Part shown: one piece after another, positions 42,915 through 52,016 of the stretch | Layout of the letters: the number at the start of each line of letters is the position of its first letter | Numbering within the stretch: the stretch's first letter is position 1 | Assembly: GCF_012847295.1 (NCBI RefSeq) | Contig: NZ_JABBDY010000002.1 | Span: 310,001 to 374,000, forward strand | Reading direction: 5' to 3' | Length of the DNA: 64,000 bases | From: Microbacterium sp. MF43 | GTDB lineage: Bacteria; Actinomycetota; Actinomycetes; Actinomycetales; Microbacteriaceae | Made by a program: the position numbers and the translations under genes | The notes under the pieces: generated by a model | What the model was told of the DNA's origin: nothing | Databases searched by the model: none | What the model saw: the letters and a program-made list of their open reading frames with translations, nothing else

Positions 42915-44123
42915 ATGCCTGACTCGCGCATCTCCTCCTGGGTCCGCCGACGCTCGGGCGACCTGCTCATGTGGTCCATCGTGGCCGTGACCTTCGCGGT
43001 GACGTGCGTCACCTTCGTCCGCGGATACCGACTGTTCTTCCCCGACTCGCGCTACTACCTCGCGATGGCGTACCTCTTCGGCGGCCACGACCCCGAAACC
43101 GCGCGCGAACTCACCGTGGCGTTCGCACGGCCATTCGACATCGACATCCCGCCTACCGACGAGCTCTTCGGGTGGGGCCTCGTACAGCCGCGTGTGGTCT
43201 ACCCGCTCCTCAGCGTCCCGTTCGTGTGGATGTTCGGCCCGTACGGAATGGTTGTGGTCCCGCTGCTCGCGACGATCGCAGTGACCATCCTCCTCACGAT
43301 CATCGTCGCCCGTCGTTATGGGAACGTCGCCGCGACCGGAACGATGCTGCTCGTGAACGCGAGCATCTTCCTCATGTCCTTCCACGCAGGCATGCTCACG
43401 GAGTCGCTGTCTTCGCTGTTCACGATCATCGCCCTGCTGGCGGCTTGGCGCTGGCTCGATCGACCGCAGCCGTGGCTCCTGGTGACGATGGCCGCCGTCA
43501 CGGCTCTTTCTGCCTTCACGCGGCAGGCGACCCTCATCATGGCAGGCGCGTTCGTGATGGCCTGGGCGCTGGGCTCACTCATCGAACGACGCAACAGTCG
43601 CTGGATGCTGCCCGCGATCGCCGTCGCGGCCACGAGTATCGGCTGCCAGGTGCTGCAGAGCCTGGTGTTCCCGTCCTTCTCGCAGCTCGATCAGTTTCTG
43701 AAGCAGGCGGGGGTCGACTCGCTCGGGGAGGCGATTCTCCGCATCCCCGCCATGGTCGCGCACATCCTCATCAGCGACGCCGCAGCCATGGCGCGGGCGG
43801 ACCGCACGCTGCTGTTCGTCATCCTCCTCGCCGTCGCGGGCGCGGTGATCTTCTGGCGTCGCGTCGAAGCGCACCTGCTCGTCGGCGCGATCCTCGCCAC
43901 CGCGCTCTACAACGTCACCAACGGAACGCCGACACAGTTCCGCTACGCGACTCCCGGCTTGGTGTTCTTCGTCCTCGTCGCCGCTCTGGTCATCCGTTGG
44001 ACGGCCGTCGCGGGTCGTGCCCGCCTCTCCCGGAGCGCACCCGACGGAGTCCGTCCGCAAGCGCCCGCGACCGCGATCAGAGCAGGCGACGCAGGTACGG
44101 CACCCGGCGTGCTCCCAGACTGA
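42915..44123 (+). CDS. polytopic membrane protein, possible GT-C transferase
   Basis: The 402-residue protein has nine to ten predicted membrane helices. An acidic first loop, YRLFFPDSRYYLAMAYLFGGHD, sits after the first helix, where GT-C glycosyltransferases carry their catalytic aspartate. I do not recognise a named family. The position inside a polysaccharide region and the loop make a polyprenyl-sugar-dependent transferase plausible. Its last 47 bases overlap the 3' end of the converging acyltransferase gene, and the C-terminal residues encoded there look unstructured. Confidence 0.78.
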   Translation: MPDSRISSWVRRRSGDLLMWSIVAVTFAVTCVTFVRGYRLFFPDSRYYLAMAYLFGGHDPETARELTVAFARPFDIDIPPTDELFGWGLVQPRVVYPLLSVPFVWMFGPYGMVVVPLLATIAVTILLTIIVARRYGNVAATGTMLLVNASIFLMSFHAGMLTESLSSLFTIIALLAAWRWLDRPQPWLLVTMAAVTALSAFTRQATLIMAGAFVMAWALGSLIERRNSRWMLPAIAVAATSIGCQVLQSLVFPSFSQLDQFLKQAGVDSLGEAILRIPAMVAHILISDAAAMARADRTLLFVILLAVAGAVIFWRRVEAHLLVGAILATALYNVTNGTPTQFRYATPGLVFFVLVAALVIRWTAVAGRARLSRSAPDGVRPQAPATAIRAGDAGTAPGVLPD

Positions 44124-45180
44124 TCGCGAACGACAGCACCACCACGACGACCCAGATCGCCGTCGTGACGGCCAGCGAGCCCGTCACGGGTGCATCCGCT
44201 TGCGCGAACGCCGCGCGCACGACCAGCATGATCACGAAGTGCACCAGGAAGACGCCGAATGCGGCATCCGACAGCATCGCGAGGACGCGCTGCGCGCGCG
44301 GACGCAGCACTCGACGGGCGAAGAGCCCGTGGAACGTCGCGAAGACCCCGAGCGCCGCCAGTGCAGGGGCGAGCCCGAGATAGCCCAGCGGCATCACCGT
44401 GTTCAGCACGGGGTGATCGGCGCGGGTGCCCGACTGCCACACGATCTCGGCGATCACGGCCGCAGTGACGGCGATCGTTCCGACGAGCCAGATCGCGCGA
44501 GGGGCGAAGTCGCGGAGGGCCCAGCCTGCGAGGAAGTAGCCGACGTACGGGATCCACTGAGTGAGCGCGCTCAGGACGATCGAATGCTCCTGGCCTACCG
44601 CCGACAGCAGCGAGGCGATCGTGTACGTGAGGACGGTACCGCCGAGCACGCAGGCGGCGAAGATCACGGCGCGGCGCTGGCCGCCTCTGCGGAGGAACGC
44701 CTCGAGCACAGGAGCGACGGCGTAGAGACCGACGATGAGGTACAGGAAGTAGAGGTGCGTGTACGGAGTACCCGCAGCGATCGACGCGAGGATCTGTCCC
44801 GGGGCGAGGTCGTCACGGCTGATGACGAGACGCACCACGAGGATGTAGAAAAGCTGCCAGAAGACGAACGCCGGCCCGAGTCGGAGCAGCCGCTTCCGGT
44901 AGAACGCGCCGGGGCCGTCGCGGTGCGGTCCCGGCGCGAGCAGCAGGGCGCCGCTCACCATGACGAAGACGGGCACGACCCAGATGCTGCCGGCGTTCAC
45001 GGCGACGGCGACCCACCACGACGCAGTCCCCTGGATGCCGGGATCGACGACCATGGCCGCGTACACGTGGATGGCGACCACCCCCAGGACGGCGACAACC
45101 CGCAGCGCGTCCAGGGCGATGACGCGCGTGGGACGCGCGGGCGCCGTGCCGTCGGGCGCGGAGGGGAAGGCGGCGACCAC
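44077..45180 (-). CDS. acyltransferase 3 family membrane protein
   Basis: This 367-residue protein has about ten membrane helices and the acyltransferase 3 start RVIALDALRVVAVLGVVAIHVYA (with the conserved histidine), then FVMVSGALLLAP and FYRKRLLRLGPAFVFW. Such enzymes O-acetylate or succinylate surface glycans, here presumably one made by this locus. The GTG at 45180 lies eight bases after the 2-epimerase stop, with AGGG upstream. The open frame extends further upstream but would run through the epimerase gene. Confidence 0.88.
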   Translation of the reverse strand: MVAAFPSAPDGTAPARPTRVIALDALRVVAVLGVVAIHVYAAMVVDPGIQGTASWWVAVAVNAGSIWVVPVFVMVSGALLLAPGPHRDGPGAFYRKRLLRLGPAFVFWQLFYILVVRLVISRDDLAPGQILASIAAGTPYTHLYFLYLIVGLYAVAPVLEAFLRRGGQRRAVIFAACVLGGTVLTYTIASLLSAVGQEHSIVLSALTQWIPYVGYFLAGWALRDFAPRAIWLVGTIAVTAAVIAEIVWQSGTRADHPVLNTVMPLGYLGLAPALAALGVFATFHGLFARRVLRPRAQRVLAMLSDAAFGVFLVHFVIMLVVRAAFAQADAPVTGSLAVTTAIWVVVVVLSFAISLGARRVPYLRRLL

Positions 45181-45188
45181 CCGGCGCC

Positions 45189-46283
45189 CTAGGCAGCCGG
45201 GCCCGGGCGCGTGGTCGCGCCCAGATGCGACGCGAGCACCTCGACCACCCGCTCGGCAGCGTGTCCGTCGCCGTACGGCGCAGCATCCGTCGTCGCCGGA
45301 CGCGGACGGGTCACGCCGGCGGCGATCTCGGCGGCCGTGTTGGCCAGCACGTTCCATCCCAGCTGGACGGTCTCGACCCATTCGGTCTCGGTGCGCACGG
45401 TCGTGCAGGGCACGCCGAGCAGGAACGCCTCCTTCTGGAGCCCTCCCGAGTCGGTCACCACACCGGCGCTCGACAGGACCGCCGCGATGAGGTCGGGGTA
45501 CGCCAGCGGCGCGTGCGCCACGAGCGCACCCTGCGTGAGGCTGATGCCGTGCGCGGCCGCCTTCGCGACCACGCGGGGGTGCGCGAGCAGGACCACCGGC
45601 CGATCGAGGCTCGCCAACGCGGCGGCGATCTCGGCGAGCCGGTCGGGGTCGTCGGTGTTCTCCGCGCGGTGGATGGTCGCGACGTAGTAGCCGCCGGCCT
45701 GGACCCCAAGACCGGCGATCAGCGGCGAGGGGCGACCAGCGAGCGAGTCGCGCACGTCGAAGAGGACGTCGGTCATCACGTCACCCACGAGAACGGTCCG
45801 CTCGGCGAGCCCCTCTCCCGCGAGATGGTCGACGGCGACCTGGGTCGGCGCGAGGAGGAGGTCGGCGGCGTGGTCGGTGAGCACACGATTGTGCTCCTCC
45901 GGCATGCGGCGGTTGAAGCTGCGAAGTCCCGCCTCGAGGTGCGCGACCGGAAGATGGAGCTTCACCGCGCTGAGAGCGGCCGCGACCGTCGAGTTGGTGT
46001 CGCCGTATACCAGAACCCAATCCGGCTGCTGCGCGTCGAACACGGCGTCGAGCGCGGCGAGCATCGCGCCTGTCTGCACACCGTGCGACCCGCTGCCCAC
46101 ACCCAGATGCACGTCGGGCGCGGCAATGCCCAGGTCCTCGAAGAAGACGTCCGACAGCATCGGGTCGTAGTGCTGGCCGGTGTGCACGATCACGTGATCC
46201 ACGTCGGCTCCGGCCGCCGCTCGGGCGATGGGGGCGAGCTTGACGAACTGGGGGCGGGCGCCGACGACGCTGACGATCTTCAC
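45189..46283 (-). CDS. non-hydrolysing UDP-GlcNAc 2-epimerase family (WbpI-like)
   Basis: The 364-residue enzyme inverts C2 of a UDP-N-acetylhexosamine. The N-terminus VSVVGARPQFVKLAP and the segments HTGQHYD, HLEAGLRSFNRRMPEEHNR, HRAENTDDPDRL, TDSGGLQKEAF and TETEWVE resemble WbpI, the epimerase acting on UDP-GlcNAc(3NAc)A. WecB instead has GTRPE and PEE after a different loop. The GTG at 46283 is chosen because it gives the family N-terminus and has TAGACT eight bases upstream. An ATG at 46319 would add 12 residues. The precise substrate is inference. Confidence 0.9.
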   Translation of the reverse strand: MKIVSVVGARPQFVKLAPIARAAAGADVDHVIVHTGQHYDPMLSDVFFEDLGIAAPDVHLGVGSGSHGVQTGAMLAALDAVFDAQQPDWVLVYGDTNSTVAAALSAVKLHLPVAHLEAGLRSFNRRMPEEHNRVLTDHAADLLLAPTQVAVDHLAGEGLAERTVLVGDVMTDVLFDVRDSLAGRPSPLIAGLGVQAGGYYVATIHRAENTDDPDRLAEIAAALASLDRPVVLLAHPRVVAKAAAHGISLTQGALVAHAPLAYPDLIAAVLSSAGVVTDSGGLQKEAFLLGVPCTTVRTETEWVETVQLGWNVLANTAAEIAAGVTRPRPATTDAAPYGDGHAAERVVEVLASHLGATTRPGPAA

Positions 46284-46291
46284 GGGGACCA

Positions 46292-46297
46292 AGTCTA
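46292..46297 (-). promoter_or_regulatory. -10 element (TAGACT) of the 2-epimerase gene
   Basis: TAGACT on the minus strand lies eight bases before the GTG at 46283 and supports that start as a leaderless one. Confidence 0.4.
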
Positions 46298-46330
46298 CGG
46301 GCCGACTCTCGGCCTTCATCGCGGGCTTGA

Positions 46331-46336
46331 TAGCCT
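46331..46336 (+). promoter_or_regulatory. -10 element (TAGCCT) of the 46343 glycosyltransferase
   Basis: TAGCCT ends six bases before the GTG at 46343, with no Shine-Dalgarno sequence, predicting a leaderless mRNA. It is divergent from the 2-epimerase promoter. Confidence 0.5.
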
Positions 46337-46342
46337 GGAACA

Positions 46343-47425
46343 GTGCGCATCCTCGTGGTCACGCCCTGGTTCCCCACCGCGGATGCCCCGGAATCCGGGC
46401 TGTTCGTCGCTCGGGAGGCCGCCGCGCTCGGGGACGCGCACGACGTGCGTGTGCTCCACCTCGACTGGTCCGGTCGGAGGGATCGCGAGAGCCGAGCCGC
46501 CGGGTCCGCGGCGGTGCGACGCCTGGCGCTGACCCGCGCGAACCCGTTGGACTACCTTCGTGCGCGGCGGGCGGTGCGCCTCGCCGCCGCAGACGCGGAT
46601 ATTCTCCACACCCATGCCCTGACCGGCCTGCTGCCGTGGCTGCGCGGTCGTCCCGCCCCCGTGCCCTGGGTGCATTCCGAGCACTGGTCCGCCCTCACCG
46701 CTCCCGACACCCTCGGTCCGTTCGGGCGCCTCGCGCTCGCCGTCCTCGCACCGGCGCTGCGCGGCCCCGACGTGGCCGTCGCAGAGTGCGAGCGGCTCGC
46801 CGCAGCGCTGCGCACCAGGCGCAGCGGACCGGTGGCCATCGTCCCGTGCATCGTCCCCCCGCCCGGCACCCTCACCCCCCGACCGCCCGGCGCTCCCGCG
46901 CTGATCGGAATCGGCGGTCTCATCGACCGCAAGGATCCGCTTCTCGCCGTTGAGACGCTTGCGGTCTTGCGCGAGCGGGGCCTCGACGCCCGACTGACGT
47001 GGGTCGGCGAAGGACCGCTCAGGGCCGCCGTGGCCACGCGCGCACAGGCGCTCGGCCTGAGCGATCTCGTCACGCTGCGCGGCAGCCTGACCTCCGAGGA
47101 GGTGGCGCGGGCCATCGACGAGTCGAGCATGCTCGTGCTGCCGACTCGCGCGGACAACTTCTGCGTCGTCGCCGCCGAGTCCCTCACACGTGGTCGACCG
47201 ATTGTGAGCGGCGACCAGACGGGGGCGGTGGACTACGCGCACCCGAGCGTGAGCCGATTCGTCTCCGAACGCTCCGCGTCGGCCTTCGCCGACGCGGTCG
47301 AGTCGGTCCTGCGGGAGTCCTCGAAGCTCACGGCTGAGGAGATCTCGGAGACCGTCCGCGACCGCTTCTCGCCTGCGTCGGTCAGCACCGCGCTCACCGG
47401 GATCTACGCACAGGTCCACGCGTGA
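46343..47425 (+). CDS. GT4-family glycosyltransferase
   Basis: The 360-residue GT-B protein has an N-terminal acceptor domain (ILVVTPWFPTADAPESGLFVAREAAAL, HTHALTGLLPWL) and a C-terminal donor domain (IGIGGLIDRKDPLLAVETLAVL, WVGEGPL, LPTRADNFCVVAAESLTRGRPIV with the E-x7-E type pattern). Donor and acceptor are unknown. It overlaps the following GT2 by four bases (GTGA), so the two probably act in sequence on one glycan. Confidence 0.9.
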   Translation: MRILVVTPWFPTADAPESGLFVAREAAALGDAHDVRVLHLDWSGRRDRESRAAGSAAVRRLALTRANPLDYLRARRAVRLAAADADILHTHALTGLLPWLRGRPAPVPWVHSEHWSALTAPDTLGPFGRLALAVLAPALRGPDVAVAECERLAAALRTRRSGPVAIVPCIVPPPGTLTPRPPGAPALIGIGGLIDRKDPLLAVETLAVLRERGLDARLTWVGEGPLRAAVATRAQALGLSDLVTLRGSLTSEEVARAIDESSMLVLPTRADNFCVVAAESLTRGRPIVSGDQTGAVDYAHPSVSRFVSERSASAFADAVESVLRESSKLTAEEISETVRDRFSPASVSTALTGIYAQVHA

Positions 47426-48495
47426 GTGCCGCCAGGGTCGATCTCGTCATCCCGATCCACGACACCGCCCGTCCGATCCGTCGCGCCGTGGCGTCGGTCC
47501 TCGAGGGGACGATCGCCCCGGTGCGCGTGACCGTGGTGGCCCACAACGTCTCGCAGGCCGAGATCGCCCGCGGCCTCGGCGCCTACGCGACCCACCCGCA
47601 GGTGCGGCTGCGAGAGCTCCACGACGGCATCCGCAGTCCCGCGGGGCCCTTCAATCTCGGTCTGGACGCGGCGACGGCGCCCTTCACCTCGGTGATGGGG
47701 TCCGACGACACGCTGGAGCGAGGCGCCGTCGACGCCTGGCTCCGCGTCGCCGACCGCGAGCGCGCCTCGGTGGTGATCGCACGGCTGCGGCACGCGTCCG
47801 GCCGTCCGGTGCCGACGCCGCCCGCGCGGCCACTGCGCACGACGGCCCTCGACGGCGTACGTGACCGGTTGTCCTACCGGTCCGCGCCCCTCGGGCTGGT
47901 CTCTACGGCCGCCTTCGGATCTCTCCGGTTCAGCGTCGGAAGATCGGTCGGCGAGGACGTCTCCTATGTCACGCGCCTGTGGTTCTCGCCGGAGCGAATC
48001 GCGTACGCCCGCCGCTCCCCCGCCTACCTCCTCCACGACGACGGACCGGGCCGGACGACAGTGACGTCACGACCGATCCGCGACGAGCTCGCCTACTTCG
48101 ACGATGTCCTCGGCACGGAGTGGTTCGGTCTCCTTTCGGCCGCCCAACGCAGCGCGTTCTGCGTCAAGGCGATCCGGATCCACCTGTTCGGAGCCGTCGC
48201 GAATCGTCCTGACCCGACGACATGGACCGCCGGGGAGCGCGCCGACCTGCGCGAACGCGCCACGCTCGTCCTCGCCGCCGGCGGAGGGACCGAGCGCGTG
48301 CTCTCACGATCCGACCGCCACCTGCTGGACGCGATCCTGGATCCCGGCGTCCCTGCGGCAATCCTCGTCGAGGCGGCACGGCTTCGCCGGCGGCGCACAG
48401 CGCCCTCAGCCCTCGTGCCTCGCCGCCTGAGGTATGTCCTCGACCGGGAGGCGCCGCTGCGCCTCTCGGCGGCGTCCGCGCTTCAGCTGATCTGA
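47422..48495 (+). CDS. GT2-family glycosyltransferase
   Basis: This 357-residue protein has a GT-A core (VDLVIPIHDTARPIRRAVASVLEG, FNLGLDAATAPFTSVMGSDDTLERGAVDAW with the metal-binding DD) and a helical C-terminal half. It is a clear paralogue of the 52017-53093 protein: both have LDGVRDRLSYR followed by S/TAPxGL and VGEDxxxxxRLWF. The donor sugar is unknown. The last 13 bases overlap the converging gene. Confidence 0.88.
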   Translation: MSAARVDLVIPIHDTARPIRRAVASVLEGTIAPVRVTVVAHNVSQAEIARGLGAYATHPQVRLRELHDGIRSPAGPFNLGLDAATAPFTSVMGSDDTLERGAVDAWLRVADRERASVVIARLRHASGRPVPTPPARPLRTTALDGVRDRLSYRSAPLGLVSTAAFGSLRFSVGRSVGEDVSYVTRLWFSPERIAYARRSPAYLLHDDGPGRTTVTSRPIRDELAYFDDVLGTEWFGLLSAAQRSAFCVKAIRIHLFGAVANRPDPTTWTAGERADLRERATLVLAAGGGTERVLSRSDRHLLDAILDPGVPAAILVEAARLRRRRTAPSALVPRRLRYVLDREAPLRLSAASALQLI

Positions 48496-49619
48496 GCCGA
48501 CGCCGCCAGCCGGTCGATCGCGCGCTCCCAGATCAGCACCTGGCTCTCACTCGAGAGCTCCTTCGCATGGGAGTGGGCCGAACGTTTGAACGCCTCCACA
48601 CCGGTCGGCGTCAAGGCGTCGACAGCCGCCGTGAGCGACTCGGCCCCGAAGTCCTCGGTCACCGTTCCGAGGCCGAAACGCCGCACGTAGTCGGCCATCT
48701 CGGGAGATGGCCCCACGATGATGCCCAGGCGCGCCTGGACGTAGTCGAAGACCTTATTGGGCAGCGCCCACCGGTTGTTGAAGTTCACCGGAGGGAGGAT
48801 ATGCACGCCGACGTCGTATCCGCGAAGGGTCGCGGCGAGCTGGTCGTACGGAACAGGATCGTGGACGCGGATCCGGCCTCCCGAAACCGACGCCGCCCGC
48901 GCGAGCTCGTCGAGGTAGGCGGCGTCGTTCTTCGTGAGATAGAGGTCCAGTGTGGCGCTGCGCGAAGCGCGGACTCCGGCCAACAGCGTGTCGAGATGAC
49001 GGTTGCGCAGCGCAGCGCCGGAGTGGACCAGGCGCAGCGGCTCGTGGACGGGGGTCGGCGCGACATCGGCGAACGGCGCGGCGTTCGTCACGACATCCGG
49101 CGCGAACCCGAATCGCCGCTCGTACTCGCGGGCGAGACCACCGCTGACGGTAGACCACGACGTCGCGCGTGCGACGAACTTCCGGCACATCCACTCGATG
49201 AACGGCTTCACGAAGAGCCGGAACCGCAGCATCTCTTCATGCTGGCGTGGAGAGTACTCGTGCAGGTCCGCATGGACTCCGCCACGCGGCCGGAGCGAGA
49301 GCGCGAGGCCGACGGCGTCGACGTCGTCCGCGAGGACGATGTCGAACCGCCTCCCGGCGAGCCCCTCCCGCGCGAAGGCGACGGCGCCATTGCCCCAGTA
49401 GGCACGACGGTACTGCCGGGCGATGACGAGAGGCCTCGAGTAGCGCCACACCGCCAGCTCCGAGGGCACTTCGACGTGGGATGCCACTCCCTGCGGGGCG
49501 GGGCCGTAGCCGCACGTGGTGACGTCGTACCGATCACGGAACGCGGCGACCTGCTTGAGGACCCGCGCGTCGGACGCGATCGGGGAGAACGACAGGATGA
49601 GCAGCTGCTGCTTGGTCAT
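48483..49619 (-). CDS. GT-B glycosyltransferase, copy 1 of a paralogous pair
   Basis: The 378-residue protein begins LLILSFSPIASDARVLKQVAAF and VTTCGYGPAP, and its C-terminal half has LVHSGAALRNRHLDTLLAG, VGVHILPPVNFNNRWALPNKVFDYVQARLGIIVGPSPEM. It is strongly similar over its whole length to the 50844-51989 protein. Family GT4-like is likely; donor unknown. The ATG overlaps the stop of the next GT4 gene (ATGA). Confidence 0.88.
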   Translation of the reverse strand: MTKQQLLILSFSPIASDARVLKQVAAFRDRYDVTTCGYGPAPQGVASHVEVPSELAVWRYSRPLVIARQYRRAYWGNGAVAFAREGLAGRRFDIVLADDVDAVGLALSLRPRGGVHADLHEYSPRQHEEMLRFRLFVKPFIEWMCRKFVARATSWSTVSGGLAREYERRFGFAPDVVTNAAPFADVAPTPVHEPLRLVHSGAALRNRHLDTLLAGVRASRSATLDLYLTKNDAAYLDELARAASVSGGRIRVHDPVPYDQLAATLRGYDVGVHILPPVNFNNRWALPNKVFDYVQARLGIIVGPSPEMADYVRRFGLGTVTEDFGAESLTAAVDALTPTGVEAFKRSAHSHAKELSSESQVLIWERAIDRLAASAQIS

Positions 49620-50854
49620 GAGGGCGATCCCACTTCCGCGACGATTTCGGCTGTGAGCCGGGCGTTGGCCTCGGCATCGCAGAGCCGCTCCCACACCGCC
49701 ATCGGTGTGTAGCGGGGGCGCTGCGCGACGACCTGTGCGATCGCGGCCGCGAGCTGATCGGCAGTGACGTCCGGTGCGACGAGCCGGCCGGAGCCGAGTT
49801 CCTCCCCGACGATCTCGCCGGTGCCGCCGACATCCGTGGCGACGACGGGGATGTCGAAGGAGAGTGCCTCCATGATGCTCACCGGCACACCTTCGGACGA
49901 ACTGGCATTCACGAAGACATGCACCCCCTCGGTCCGGTAGAACTCCATGAGACTCTCGTGATCCGCCTGGCCCTTCAGCTGCACCTCAAGCGATCCCGGA
50001 GCACGCTCCGCCGCCGCCGCGACTTGGGCCAGCCGGGGCCCGTCGCCGAAATGCACCCAGCGGACGCGCCGCCCGCTCGCAGCCAGGCTCGCCGCGGCAT
50101 CCAGGATCAGGTCCACCCGCTTGATGACGGTGACCGACGAGCAGCTGACCAGAACGAGAGGGTCGGACTCTCCGGGTGCCGCACCCCGGCCGCGGCGCGT
50201 CGTCCCCAGCCGGGCGATGCGGACACGATCGGACGCGAGCGCCGGATACCGGGAGCGGACGTATTCGGCGCCGTCGTCCGAGATGGCGAGGACGGCATCC
50301 GCGCTGCCGTAGACGGCACGACGGATGGGGAGCCCGGGCCCGGGTGGCTCGTAGAGGTCGTAGCGATGCACGCGAACGACCGCGGCCTCGGCGTCCGGAC
50401 GAAGCCACGGGACGGCAAGACCGGCCCCCATCGCCCAGAAGGCGTAGACCCGCGTCGAGCCTTCCGGGTGCCGGAGCAGCCCGCGCACGCGCCGATCGCC
50501 GGCGATCGTCATCCCCACGACGGACGCCTTGACGTCGAGCATGAGGGCCGCGCGTCCACTCCTCCAGCGGATCGCCTTCAGCGCCCGGACGAGCCGCGGC
50601 CACGAGAGGAGAGCGCGCAGCTTCGCCGTGCGGGACGCCCCATAGGCGTTGCCGAGATGATGGACGCCCGGCGGCAAGGGCAGGGGCGACTCGGCCCGCG
50701 GGCTGAAGTTCAGCACGTGGACCTCGTCGAACTCGGCTCGGAGCGCGTCGATCTCCGACGCGACGAAGACCGCGTCCCCTGCCGGGATCGGGTACTGGTT
50801 CGTGATCAGCAGCAGCCGCCGTGGCCCTGCACCTCTGGCGTCGTCACCGCGCAT
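49616..50854 (-). CDS. GT4-family glycosyltransferase between two paralogues
   Basis: The 412-residue GT-B protein has LLLITNQYPIPAGDAVFVASEIDAL at the N-terminus and a typical GT4 donor domain (LVLVSCSSVTVIKRVDLILDAAASL, WVHFGDGP, LKGQADHESLMEFYR, VFVNASSSEGVPVSIMEALSFDIPVVATDVGGTGEIV). It overlaps the downstream gene by four bases and the upstream one by eleven, so the three minus-strand transferases form one coupled unit. The acceptor is unknown. Confidence 0.9.
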   Translation of the reverse strand: MRGDDARGAGPRRLLLITNQYPIPAGDAVFVASEIDALRAEFDEVHVLNFSPRAESPLPLPPGVHHLGNAYGASRTAKLRALLSWPRLVRALKAIRWRSGRAALMLDVKASVVGMTIAGDRRVRGLLRHPEGSTRVYAFWAMGAGLAVPWLRPDAEAAVVRVHRYDLYEPPGPGLPIRRAVYGSADAVLAISDDGAEYVRSRYPALASDRVRIARLGTTRRGRGAAPGESDPLVLVSCSSVTVIKRVDLILDAAASLAASGRRVRWVHFGDGPRLAQVAAAAERAPGSLEVQLKGQADHESLMEFYRTEGVHVFVNASSSEGVPVSIMEALSFDIPVVATDVGGTGEIVGEELGSGRLVAPDVTADQLAAAIAQVVAQRPRYTPMAVWERLCDAEANARLTAEIVAEVGSPS

Positions 50855-51989
50855 CGCCACCCGCCTCGGCGGCGAGGGCGTCGATCGCCCGCTCCCACAC
50901 AGGCAGCTGCGACTCGGCGGAGAGCTCGTATGCGTGCGCGTGCGCCGCGGCCTTCCACCCGGCCACCGACTCCGCGTCCAGGGCGTCGAGAGCGGCCGAG
51001 AGGTCGTCGGCCGCGAAGCCGTCGGTGACGACGCCGAAGCCCAGCGACTCCACGTAGGCCGCCATCTCGGGGGACGGCCCGACGACGACTCCGAGCCGGG
51101 CCTGCGCGTACTCGAACAGTTTGTTCGGCAGCGCCCACGCGTTGTTGAAGTTCGTGGGCGGCAAGACGTGCACGCCCACATCGTAGGTGTTGAGCCGGCC
51201 GATCAGCTCCTCATAAGGCACCGGGTCGAGGACGCGCGCGCCGGGAATCTCGGCGGCGCGCTCCTTCAGCTCCGCGAGGAAGTCCGGGTGATTCGGCGTG
51301 AGGATGAGGTCGAGGGTGGCATCGGCCGTCGAAGCGGCGAACGCATCCAGCAGGACGTCGAGCCGTCGGTTCCGCAGGCACGCGCCGCTGTGCACAAGCC
51401 GGATCGGCGTATCCACGGGAGACGGCGACAGATCGGTGAGCGGCGCGGCGTTGGTCACGAGCTCGGGGACGAACCCGAACTCCTCCTGATATGCCCGGAC
51501 GATCCCTGGGCTGACCGTGGTCCACGAGGAAGCGCGACGGACGTAGCGACGGCACACCCAGCGATGGAACGGTGCGATCCGGCGCTTCCACGCCGGGAGC
51601 TCTTCGTTCAGCCGCGGGGTGAACTCGTGGAGGTCGGCGTGAACCCCGCCGCGCGGCCGCAGCCACAGCGCAACCGGCACGGCCTCCGTCTCGTTCGCCA
51701 GGGCGACGTCGTAGGAATCCCGCGGAACGTGCCGCCTGACCCAGGCGACCGCCGAGATCCGCCAGTACGCCGCCTGGTACCAGCGCAACGTGATCAGACG
51801 GCCGTTGAGGTCCTGGTAGTCCGCCGAGCGCGGCATCTCGAAGTGCGCCGCCACTCCGTCCGGGGCCGGGCCGTAACCGCAGGTGGTCACCTCGTACCGG
51901 TCCGAGAACAGCGCGATCTGCTTCAGCACCCGTGCATCAGTCCGCAATGGGGAGAACGAGAGGATCAGCAGTCGCGGGCGGGTCAGCAC
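50844..51989 (-). CDS. GT-B glycosyltransferase, copy 2 of a paralogous pair
   Basis: The 381-residue protein is a paralogue of the 48483-49619 product, with LLILSFSPLRTDARVLKQIALF, VTTCGYGPAPDGVAAHFEMP, RPRGGVHADLHEFTPR, LVHSGACLRNRRLDVLLDAF and NFNNAWALPNKLFEYAQARLGV. The two share almost every motif, so they likely use similar donors. The GTG lies six bases after TAGACT, which suggests that this transferase and the two downstream can be transcribed independently of the genes upstream. Confidence 0.88.
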   Translation of the reverse strand: MLTRPRLLILSFSPLRTDARVLKQIALFSDRYEVTTCGYGPAPDGVAAHFEMPRSADYQDLNGRLITLRWYQAAYWRISAVAWVRRHVPRDSYDVALANETEAVPVALWLRPRGGVHADLHEFTPRLNEELPAWKRRIAPFHRWVCRRYVRRASSWTTVSPGIVRAYQEEFGFVPELVTNAAPLTDLSPSPVDTPIRLVHSGACLRNRRLDVLLDAFAASTADATLDLILTPNHPDFLAELKERAAEIPGARVLDPVPYEELIGRLNTYDVGVHVLPPTNFNNAWALPNKLFEYAQARLGVVVGPSPEMAAYVESLGFGVVTDGFAADDLSAALDALDAESVAGWKAAAHAHAYELSAESQLPVWERAIDALAAEAGGDAR

Positions 51990-51995
51990 CTCACG

Positions 51996-52001
51996 AGTCT
52001 A
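51996..52001 (-). promoter_or_regulatory. -10 element (TAGACT) inside the glycosyltransferase group
   Basis: TAGACT on the minus strand lies six bases before the GTG at 51989, within the 27-base gap after the GT2 gene; it predicts a leaderless transcript for the three downstream transferases. Confidence 0.5.
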
Positions 52002-52016
52002 CGAGGCCTCCCGCCC